Positions 1-4,974 of a stretch of 5,196 bases of DNA are shown here, in pieces (within the stretch, counting starts at the first letter, position 1; each line of letters opens with the position of its first letter). The DNA is from Bryobacterales bacterium (GTDB lineage Bacteria; Acidobacteriota; Terriglobia; Bryobacterales; Bryobacteraceae), in assembly GCA_003132865.1 (NCBI GenBank), contig PKYZ01000606.1:1-5196 (forward strand), read 5' to 3'. The translations under genes and the position numbers were made by a program. The notes beneath the pieces are model-generated. The model was not told where the DNA came from and did no database searches. It saw nothing but the letters and a program-made list of their open reading frames with translations.

Positions 1-13
1 CTGAGAGGCCGCC

Positions 14-30
14 GCAGGCCGAGGGCCTGC
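14..30. other. Short GC-rich inverted repeat after the TolC-family gene
   Basis: GCAGGCC at 14-20 and GGCCTGC at 24-30 form a perfect 7-bp inverted repeat around a 3-nt loop. It lies 5 nt beyond the stop codon of the minus-strand TolC-family gene. It could be a transcript-end hairpin or a barrier to RNA decay, but no T-tract follows it on the minus strand, so it is not a standard intrinsic terminator. The window ends 13 nt later, so it may also lie at the start of the next gene. Nothing else can be read in positions 1-35. Confidence 0.3.
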
Positions 31-35
31 CCCAC

Positions 36-1652
36 TCACTGCACCGCAATCCCCCGCGCCTCCAGCAAATCCCCCGTTCGCCACAACAAATTCATCAAAT
101 TTCGCCGGTAACTCACCGAATTCTGCACCACGCTCGACTCGGCCGCCACCAGCGAGCCCTGCGCCTGCAGCACAAAGAAGATGGTGCTGTTGCCCAACTC
201 GTATTTCTTCTGCTCCGCTTCCATATACTTCCTGGAGAAATCCTGCGCCACCACCGACAGCTTCATGGCATCTTTGCTGGACTCCACCTGGCTCACCGCC
301 GTCAGCACGTCCAGGCGCACCTGCTGCCGCACCGTGCGCACGTTCAGGGTGTGCTGCTTCTTCGTCACCAGGGCGTCCGCCATGTCCGCCGACGCCTGGT
401 GATTCTTGATCGGCAGCCGCAGCGTCAGCCCGAAGGAATACATCGGGTAGCCGAAGCCGAACATCTGGCTCAAGGCATCGCCGAAACCGCCCGGAATCCC
501 AGATTCGCCGCTCGCAGGATAGTAGATCCCGCCCAACCCCTGCGTCGTGTAGCCCGCAGTGAGTTCCAGATCCGGAAGAAGCCCGTTCTTAGCCTGCCTG
601 ATCCCGAGATCGTCGATGTCCAGATCCTGCGTGGCCGACTTCAGATCCGGCCGGGTGACCAAGGCTTTCTGCACCTCCTTCTCGGCGTCGATGGGCGGCG
701 CGTCCACTTCCGGCCCCACGGTCTCGGTGAGTACGATGGGCAGCGTGCGGATCTGCGGATCCAGATCGGCCCCCATCTGCCTGCGCAGCGCGTCCTCGGT
801 TTCTTTCAGGAAGTACTGGGCCTGCGAAACGCCGATCTGCGATGTGGCATACTGTTGCTGCGGATTGTAAATGTCGAGCGGCGAGAGAGCGCCCAACTCC
901 AGCTCCCGTTGCGCGCGCTTCAGCGCCTGGTCCGCCAGGTCGCGGGCGCTCTCGGCCACACGCAGGTTTTCGCGCGCCAGCACCGCGTCCCAGTAGGCGT
1001 TCTCGGCGGCGCCGACCAGTTGCAGCAGGTTCGTCTTCAGGTCGTACTCCGTCTTGCGCAAGCGGCTGCTGGCCACCATGATGGGCACCCGGTTGATATA
1101 AGTGCCGCGATTCTTGATCAGCGGTTGCGAGATGGTCACCCCCAGGCTGGAATTGAGGTTTGGATTGTAATAGTAGTAGCCGCTATTGGTCGAGAGCTTC
1201 TGGGCAAAGAAGCCAACCTGGTAATTCAAGCCGGTCGGCAAGGTCTGGGTGTATGTGAAATTGGCGGGCTGGGTAAGCGACACCAGCGTGGCGGCCCCGG
1301 TAAGCTGATCGCCCGACTGCGTGCGCTGCTCCGTGCTGCTGAAACTGGCTGTGGCCAGCGGATCGAACGCCGCGAATGCCCGCGTGATGGCGTTCTGCGC
1401 CACATCCACGGTCAGCCGCTCGATGGCGATGTCGGTATTGTTCGCCATCACCAGCTCCAGATACGAGCGCAGCGACAGTTCCAGCTTGCCGCCCACCACG
1501 TAGTCCGGCAGACGCACCGGAGCCTTCAGTTCCACCTTCGTGATCGGCCTCGCGAAGGTCTCGCGGAAGTATGCTGGCTTGGGAAAGGAGGCGAGCTGTC
1601 CGAACGCAGCCGTTGCGAACAGAAAGCTGGCGAGGAAAGTGCGAGAGAGCAT
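36..1652 (-). CDS. TolC-family outer membrane efflux protein
   Basis: A 538-aa protein of the outer membrane efflux (OEP/TolC) family, which forms the trimeric outer-membrane channel of RND, ABC or MFS tripartite pumps or type I secretion systems. Residues 1-18 look like a signal peptide (hydrophobic core TFLASFLFATAAF, possible cleavage after AAFG); there is no lipobox, and I see no cysteine in the protein. The family's internal duplication is visible. SQPLIKNRG (about 175-183) and LRLPIKNHQA (about 411-420) are equivalent strand ends. RELELGALSPLDIYN (about 249-263) and QKKYELGNSTIFFVLQAQ (about 481-498) are the matching helical hairpins. Helix-rich segments lie at about 200-295 and 340-365 plus 425-525. 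The first 60 mature residues are a family-variable extension. No adaptor (HlyD-type) or pump gene is in the window, so the substrate is unknown; one may lie beyond the left edge. No Shine-Dalgarno sequence is visible before the ATG at 1652. The start is chosen because it gives a good signal peptide. Confidence 0.93.
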   Translation of the reverse strand: MLSRTFLASFLFATAAFGQLASFPKPAYFRETFARPITKVELKAPVRLPDYVVGGKLELSLRSYLELVMANNTDIAIERLTVDVAQNAITRAFAAFDPLATASFSSTEQRTQSGDQLTGAATLVSLTQPANFTYTQTLPTGLNYQVGFFAQKLSTNSGYYYYNPNLNSSLGVTISQPLIKNRGTYINRVPIMVASSRLRKTEYDLKTNLLQLVGAAENAYWDAVLARENLRVAESARDLADQALKRAQRELELGALSPLDIYNPQQQYATSQIGVSQAQYFLKETEDALRRQMGADLDPQIRTLPIVLTETVGPEVDAPPIDAEKEVQKALVTRPDLKSATQDLDIDDLGIRQAKNGLLPDLELTAGYTTQGLGGIYYPASGESGIPGGFGDALSQMFGFGYPMYSFGLTLRLPIKNHQASADMADALVTKKQHTLNVRTVRQQVRLDVLTAVSQVESSKDAMKLSVVAQDFSRKYMEAEQKKYELGNSTIFFVLQAQGSLVAAESSVVQNSVSYRRNLMNLLWRTGDLLEARGIAVQ

Positions 1653-1711
1653 GTGTTATCTATGATTGGACGTTTTGTCACGATGTTTCGCTCATGTTTT
1701 TTCGCGCCGAA

Positions 1712-1738
1712 TGTCGATTTCGCGCGTCTGGGTTCGTT
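1712..1738 (+). promoter_or_regulatory. Candidate ECF42-type promoter (TGTCGA-N17-CGTT)
   Basis: TGTCGA at 1712-1717 is followed by a 17-nt spacer and CGTT at 1735-1738. From memory, the reported target motif of ECF42 sigma factors is TGTCGA in the -35 region and CGA/TC in the -10 region. The -35 match is therefore exact and the -10 match is 3 of 4. Transcription would start near 1745, giving a leader of about 30 nt before the ATG at 1777. The gene block it precedes contains an ECF42-like sigma factor, so self-control is plausible. TGTCGA also occurs elsewhere in the window by chance (872-877, 4326-4331), so the hexamer alone is weak evidence. The spacing and location are what support the call. 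Confidence 0.5.
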
Positions 1739-1764
1739 ATACAGTTGCAACACGCAACACCCAG

Positions 1765-1769
1765 AGGAG
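1765..1769 (+). promoter_or_regulatory. Ribosome binding site of the secreted-protein gene
   Basis: AGGAG lies 7 nt before the ATG at 1777. This fixes that start over an in-frame ATG at 1666, which would add 37 residues in front of a clear signal peptide. Confidence 0.8.
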
Positions 1770-1776
1770 AAAACCA

Positions 1777-2286
1777 ATGAAACGACACCTTCTTGTTATG
1801 GCAACTGTAGTGCTGGCGGCCGCCGCGGTCCACGCGGCCGGTCCGAAATCCGAAGCTTCCGCGGGCCCGGCGGCGTACGTCCGGCTCAAAACCCTGGTGG
1901 GCGAGTGGGAAGCCGACACCGGAATGGGCAAAGTCCATGTTAGCTACGAACTCATCGCCGGCGGCACGTCGCTGGTGGAAAAGGAATCCGGCGAAAAGAT
2001 GCCGGCCATGCTGACCGTCTACTACCTGGACGGCGACCGCCTGCTATTGACCCACTACTGCATGGCGGGCAACCAGCCGCGCATGCAGGCGCGCGCCTTC
2101 AACCCCGAAACCGGAGAAGTGGATTTCGAGTTCCTGGATGCCACTAATCTCACGCCGGGCGCCGGTCACATGCACAACGCCAAAATCCGCGTGGCCGGCA
2201 ATGACCACTTCAGCGCCGAGTGGGAGTTCTACGAAAACGGTCAACGGAAGATGGCGGAAACCGCGCAATACACGCGCGTAAAATAG
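1777..2286 (+). CDS. Secreted lipocalin-like (DUF1579-like) hypothetical protein
   Basis: A 169-aa exported protein of unknown function. Residues 1-20 form a signal peptide (basic MKRH, hydrophobic LLVMATVVLAAAA, cleavage motif VHA before AGPK), leaving a mature protein of about 149 aa. The mature part looks like a single beta-rich domain with alternating short strands: LVGEWEAD (about 38-45), an SYELIAGGTSLVEKE stretch, then YYLDGDRLLLTHYCMAGNQP (about 78-97), and HFSAEWEFYENGQ near the end. 'GEW...', 'GG(T)S..E' and 'LDGDRLLLTHYC..GNQPRM' recur in secreted beta-barrel proteins related to DUF1579/lipocalin-like families, as I recall; a ligand cannot be read from sequence. There is one cysteine in the mature chain (in THYC). 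The gene opens the plus-strand block, has its own strong ribosome binding site, and ends 8 bp before the DGPF gene. This suggests co-expression with the sigma factor module. Family assignment is moderate; that it is exported is well supported. Confidence 0.8.
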   Translation: MKRHLLVMATVVLAAAAVHAAGPKSEASAGPAAYVRLKTLVGEWEADTGMGKVHVSYELIAGGTSLVEKESGEKMPAMLTVYYLDGDRLLLTHYCMAGNQPRMQARAFNPETGEVDFEFLDATNLTPGAGHMHNAKIRVAGNDHFSAEWEFYENGQRKMAETAQYTRVK

Positions 2287-2289
2287 GAG
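2285..2289 (+). promoter_or_regulatory. Ribosome binding site of the DGPF gene, overlapping the upstream stop
   Basis: AGGAG lies 5 nt before the ATG at 2295 and shares bases with the TAG stop (2284-2286) of the preceding gene. The two genes are therefore likely translated in succession from one mRNA. It decides the start at 2295 over an in-frame ATG at 2220 inside the previous gene. Confidence 0.75.
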
Positions 2290-2294
2290 AGACG

Positions 2295-2633
2295 ATGCCA
2301 CATTTCATGCTCTTGCTCTACGACGATCCCTCCGGTTGGGAGCGGCTCAGCCCGGAGGAAATGCAGAAGGCCACCGAGAAATACATGGCCTGGACGAAAA
2401 AGTCTTTCACGCGCGACGCCCACCGATTGGCGATCGACCCTGGCCGCGTAATGCGTTCTCAGGGCGGACAGATTCGCACCACCGACGGTCCCTACAGCGA
2501 AACCAAAGAGGTCCTGGGCGGCTACTACACCATCGAAGCCGCCAACTACGATGAAGCCGTGCGCTTGGCGCTGGATCACCCGACGCTGGAGCACGGCGGC
2601 ACCATCGAGGTAAGGCAAGTCTGGGGAACATAG
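2295..2633 (+). CDS. YCII-related (DGPF-domain) protein
   Basis: A 112-aa cytosolic protein of the YCII-related/DGPF family, usual length about 110-120 aa, with a ferredoxin-like alpha/beta fold. The family opening MPHFMLLLYDDPSGW, the LSPEE helix start (18-22), the signature DGPYSETKE (64-72; most members have DGPF, here Tyr replaces Phe), LGGYYTIEA (74-82) and the closing strand IEVRQVW (104-110) are all present in order. No enzymatic activity is established for this branch. The distant relative YciI has been linked to a His/Asp pair; H95 is followed by P96 here, and an equivalent role is only inference. DGPF genes are the standard neighbours and proposed targets of ECF42 sigma factors, and the next gene is such a factor, starting about 20 bp after this stop. 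Family assignment is firm; function is unknown. Confidence 0.92.
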   Translation: MPHFMLLLYDDPSGWERLSPEEMQKATEKYMAWTKKSFTRDAHRLAIDPGRVMRSQGGQIRTTDGPYSETKEVLGGYYTIEAANYDEAVRLALDHPTLEHGGTIEVRQVWGT

Positions 2634-2653
2634 CCGCATCTTCCGATACCGGA

Positions 2654-3922
2654 GTGCTGCTGGAGCACCTGTTCCGGCACCAGGCGGGCCGAATGGTCGC
2701 GCATCTCGCGCGGCTACTCGGCCCGGCCCATTTGGAATTGGCGGAAGAGACCGTGCAGGAGGCCATGCTGCGCGCGCTCCAGACCTGGCCTTTTCAGGGC
2801 GTCCCGGAAAACGCCGGCGCATGGCTCTTCCGCGTAGCCCACAATATCGCCATCGACGCGGTCCGCCGCAACCGCATGCTCGGCGAGAAGACCGATGCGA
2901 TCGTGGCCGAACTCTCCCACTCAGCCGCCGCTCGACCGAACGATCCTTACCTCGAAGAGCAGCTTCGCGACGACGAGTTGCGCATGATCTTCATGTGCTG
3001 CCATTCGGAGATTCCGCGGGACGCGCGCGTGGCCTTGAGTCTGAAAACCGTGGGCGGATTCGGCGTGCGTGAGATCGCCCGCGCCTTCCTCGCCGACGAT
3101 ACCGCCATCGCGCAGCGCCTGGTGCGCGCCAAGCGCCAGATCCGGGATGGCCGGCTGACGCTCGACATGCCGCGCGGACCCGAGTTGAACCGGCGCCTCG
3201 ATTCCGTGCTCGAAGTCATCTACTTCATGTTCAACGAAGGATACGCCGCGCATGCCGGCGAGGATCTCACTCGCCAGGATCTCTGCCTGGAAGCTTTGCG
3301 GCTGGGCCGTCTGGTGGCGGCCTCCTCCATCGTCGAGCCGCGCGTCGATGCGCTGGTCGCCCTGATGGCGCTGGAGGCCGCCCGGCTGCCCGCGCGAGTG
3401 GACGAATCGGGCGACCTGATCCTGCTCGAACATCAGGACCACGGCCGCTGGGACCAGCGTTTGATCGCGCTCGGATTCCATCATTTCGATCGTTCCATCG
3501 CTGGCGAGGAGGTTTCCGAATATCACGTGCAGGCGGCCATTGCGGCGACGCACGCGCGCGCGGCCGATCCGCAATCGCGGGATTGGCCCATGATTCTGGA
3601 GTTATACGACCAACTGCTGGCGCTCAACCGCTCGCCGGTGGTCGCGCTGAATCGCGCCGTGGCGGTGGCGAAAGTGCGCGGACCGGCGGAGGCGCTGGCC
3701 GCGCTGGAGCCGCTCGAGAACGATCCGAAACTGCGCGGCTACTATCTGTTGCTGGCCGTGCGCGGGCACCTGCTCCTGGAACTCGGCCGGCGAACGGAAG
3801 CCGCCGCCTGCTTTCGGGCCGCCTTGGACTGCCCGTGCTCCGAGCCTGAACGCCGTTTCCTGCGGCGCAAACTGCAGGCTTGCGAGGGCGCTATAATACC
3901 GGGTTTCGCGGAGGATCCATGA
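2654..3922 (+). CDS. ECF42-like RNA polymerase sigma factor with C-terminal TPR-like extension
   Basis: A sigma-70 family ECF factor of the COG4941/ECF42 type, which directs RNA polymerase to its own promoter set. Sigma region 2 spans about residues 5-75 (AEETVQEAMLRALQTWP at 30-46; GAWLFRVAHNIAIDAVRR at 55-72). Region 4 spans about 105-165 (LRMIFMCCHSEIP, then VGGFGVREIARAFL and AIAQRLVRAKRQIR as helix-turn-helix). The long extension (about 175-415) carries the family landmarks FNEGYAAH (193-200), WDQRLIALG (266-274), YHVQAAIAATHA (290-301), DWPMILELYDQL (310-321), SPVVALNRAVAVA (327-339) and a TPR-like pair ending LGRRTEAAACFRAAL (377-391). ECF42 members are about 400-420 aa, have no anti-sigma factor, and use this extension for control. 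The start is uncertain: the GTG at 2654 has only a weak ribosome binding site and appears several residues short of relatives. The same frame is open upstream through the DGPF stop, with CTG (2621) or ATA (2630) as unusual alternatives. The end overlaps the next gene by 4 bp (ATGA). Confidence 0.93.
   Translation: MLLEHLFRHQAGRMVAHLARLLGPAHLELAEETVQEAMLRALQTWPFQGVPENAGAWLFRVAHNIAIDAVRRNRMLGEKTDAIVAELSHSAAARPNDPYLEEQLRDDELRMIFMCCHSEIPRDARVALSLKTVGGFGVREIARAFLADDTAIAQRLVRAKRQIRDGRLTLDMPRGPELNRRLDSVLEVIYFMFNEGYAAHAGEDLTRQDLCLEALRLGRLVAASSIVEPRVDALVALMALEAARLPARVDESGDLILLEHQDHGRWDQRLIALGFHHFDRSIAGEEVSEYHVQAAIAATHARAADPQSRDWPMILELYDQLLALNRSPVVALNRAVAVAKVRGPAEALAALEPLENDPKLRGYYLLLAVRGHLLLELGRRTEAAACFRAALDCPCSEPERRFLRRKLQACEGAIIPGFAEDP
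3892..3897 (+). promoter_or_regulatory. Candidate internal -10 box (TATAAT) near the end of the sigma gene
   Basis: A perfect TATAAT lies 21 nt before the ATG at 3919, in otherwise very GC-rich coding sequence. It is made by two consecutive ATA isoleucine codons, rare in this gene. No good -35 is seen: AAACTG at 3869-3874, 17 nt upstream, is a poor match to TTGACA. If used by the housekeeping sigma factor, transcription would start near 3904 and serve the next two genes with a leader of about 15 nt. Confidence 0.4.
3910..3914 (+). promoter_or_regulatory. Ribosome binding site of the DUF2007-like gene
   Basis: GGAGG lies 4 nt before the ATG at 3919, inside the last codons of the sigma gene. 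It sets the start at 3919 rather than an in-frame ATG at 3880. Combined with the ATGA overlap, it supports translational coupling. Confidence 0.7.
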
Positions 3923-4365
3923 AGTTCAGCGCGGACGATTTCAAGCGGCTGTACGCCGAGATGCCCGATGAAGAATTGCGGTCGCTCGTCAGGGGGGAAC
4001 TGACCGAGGTTGCGCGGCAGTGCTACGACGCTGAGGTGGCGCGCCGAGGCCTGTCGGTCGCAAAGCCCCGCCGCACGACTCAGCCGGTAGTGGTAGCTGA
4101 GGGGCCTGAGGAGATCGTTCCGGAATCGGAAGACCCGGTAGAGGAAGCGATCAACGAGGAGGTAGAGCGGGAGGAAGAGGAAGATCTGGCCCCGGCTGCG
4201 ATCTTCACGTCGCGCGAGGAGGCCAAGGCGGCGCGGGCGCTGCTGCAATCGACTGCGATTCCGGCCTTCCTGGAGGACGATACCCTGGCCGGCGGCGGGT
4301 TCCGGTTGCTGGTGGCGGTGTCGTATGTCGATCAGGCGCGCGAGGTTCTCGGGGAAGCGCAATGA
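3919..4365 (+). CDS. DUF2007-like protein with acidic linker
   Basis: A 148-aa cytosolic protein in three parts. Residues 1-46 are a helical module (YAEMPDEELRSLVRGELTEV...AEVARRGL) of a kind I recall at the N-terminus of many acidobacterial small proteins. Residues 62-90 are a strongly acidic, probably disordered linker (15 Glu and Asp between 70 and 89). Residues 94-147 resemble DUF2007 (PF09413, 'putative signal transducing protein'): AIFTSREEAKAARALLQ is strand plus helix, then IPAFLEDD, a GGG turn, FRLLVAVSY as strand, and VDQAREVL as the last helix. DUF2007 is a small ferredoxin-like fold with no settled biochemical role, sometimes fused to or encoded near regulatory proteins. No membrane segment or signal peptide is present. 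The start codon overlaps the sigma factor stop, and its stop overlaps the next start, both as ATGA. It may share the sigma factor transcript or have its own promoter at 3892. DUF2007 assignment is moderate to good. Confidence 0.85.
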   Translation: MKFSADDFKRLYAEMPDEELRSLVRGELTEVARQCYDAEVARRGLSVAKPRRTTQPVVVAEGPEEIVPESEDPVEEAINEEVEREEEEDLAPAAIFTSREEAKAARALLQSTAIPAFLEDDTLAGGGFRLLVAVSYVDQAREVLGEAQ

Positions 4366-4727
4366 GCACAACCAAGAAAAACGATATTCCGCCCGAAAAG
4401 CTGAAGCTATACGAGAAGCTGGTCGGGAGCAACCCCGACATTGAGCGGAAGGGCGCAACCGTTCCCTACACGTCGCTCAACGGGAATATGTTCAGCTACC
4501 TGCACTCCTCCGGTGCCATGGCGCTCAGGCTTCCTACGGGAGAACGAGAGAAGTTTCTGGCGAAGTACAAGACAAAGCTTTTCGAGGCATACGGGATCGT
4601 CCAAAAGGAGTATGTGACCGTCCCCGACGCTCTCTTGGCGAAGACTAATGAGTTGAAACCCTACTTCGAGATTAGCTACGAATCCGCCAAGAGCCTCAGG
4701 CCCAAGCCGACGAAGAAAAAGGGCTAG
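4362..4727 (+). CDS. Small TfoX/Sxy-N-terminal-like hypothetical protein
   Basis: A 121-aa basic cytosolic protein. The core VPYTSLNGNMFSYLHSSG (about 34-51) followed by AMALRLPTGEREKFLAKY (about 52-69) resembles the TfoX N-terminal/YjbR-type fold, where a glycine-flanked NMF segment and an 'LRLP' strand precede a helix. The second half (KEYVTVPDALLAKTNELKPYFEISYESAKSL, about 82-112) fits the 'P..ll....eL..yf..Sye...' ending of such proteins as I recall them. TfoX regulates competence in some gammaproteobacteria, but stand-alone relatives of this length have no known role, so competence should not be inferred. The tail is lysine-rich (KPKPTKKKG). The start is set by the 4-bp ATGA overlap with the DUF2007-like gene and GGGGA at 4351-4355. 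Base composition drops here: two 60-nt samples are about 50-55% GC against about 77% in a sigma gene sample, hinting at a different history or lower constraint. Confidence 0.82.
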   Translation: MSTTKKNDIPPEKLKLYEKLVGSNPDIERKGATVPYTSLNGNMFSYLHSSGAMALRLPTGEREKFLAKYKTKLFEAYGIVQKEYVTVPDALLAKTNELKPYFEISYESAKSLRPKPTKKKG

Positions 4728-4762
4728 GTGTGGCCGCAGATGTCGGAAGACTTAGCTTGGAC

Positions 4763-4786
4763 GATCAAAGCCCAAATGGCTGGATC
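4763..4786. other. Imperfect inverted repeat between convergent genes
   Basis: GATC (4763-4766), AGCC (4769-4772), GGCT (4778-4781) and GATC (4783-4786) pair as a bulged stem with a 5-nt loop, 36 nt after the TfoX-like gene. No T-tract follows on either strand, so it is at best a weak transcript-end structure. Confidence 0.25.
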
Positions 4787-4792
4787 TAAAGA

Positions 4793-4834
4793 GGGTGGTG
4801 GGTGATGGGTGGTGGGTGATGGGTGGTGAGTGAT
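4793..4834 (+). repeat. G-rich heptamer tandem repeat (GGGTGRT x6), G-quadruplex-prone
   Basis: Six tandem heptamers, alternating GGGTGGT and GGGTGAT, so also three 14-nt units (4793-4806, 4807-4820, 4821-4834). The first two units are identical; the third has one G-to-A change at 4829. Five GGG runs (4793, 4800, 4807, 4814, 4821) are spaced by exactly 4 nt, which meets the usual pattern for a G-quadruplex on the plus strand; decayed G-rich sequence continues to about 4848. It lies in the 247-bp gene-free stretch 4728-4974 between convergent genes. I see no gene, tRNA or clear terminator in the rest of that stretch. A short minus-strand reading frame across it translates to His/Pro-rich low-complexity sequence and is not a gene. 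Confidence 0.9.
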
Positions 4835-4974
4835 GGAGTTGGGAGGGGTTGAATCTGACTTAGTGGGTCGGAAGGTCGTTCGAGGAGGGTATAACGAGGG
4901 CTGGCACAGAGACAGTAATCGCGTATCCGTTGTGCCTTGGATTTCTGTTGTCAAAGACCAGGGGGGTAGGTTCG

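Noticed and set aside
872..877. Other TGTCGA hexamers (872-877 and 4326-4331 on plus, 3162-3167 on minus) as ECF42 -35 boxes
   Set aside because: The plus-strand sites lack CGTC/CGAC-like sequence at the expected distance, and all are inside coding regions; they are chance matches.
351..1943. A 530-codon open frame on the plus strand, antisense to the TolC-family gene
   Set aside because: It is a shadow of a GC-rich gene: the translation is Arg/Gln/His-rich with no recognisable domain, it runs on past the TolC-family start into the next gene, and the opposite strand is a clear family member.
2241..3574. Long minus-strand frames (2241-2822 and 2921-3574) opposite the DGPF and sigma genes
   Set aside because: Antisense shadows of two firmly identified genes, with composition typical of reversed GC-rich codons and no ribosome binding sites or domains.
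3742..4458. A 238-codon minus-strand frame across the end of the sigma gene and the DUF2007-like gene
   Set aside because: It spans three real genes on the other strand and has a low-complexity Arg/Ser-rich translation.
4793..4834. Possible CRISPR array
   Set aside because: The units are 7 or 14 nt in direct tandem with no unique spacers and no cas genes nearby.
4724..4954. A 76-codon minus-strand frame across the intergenic repeat
   Set aside because: Its His/Pro/Thr-rich sequence is just the heptamer repeat read in reverse; it has no coding signature.
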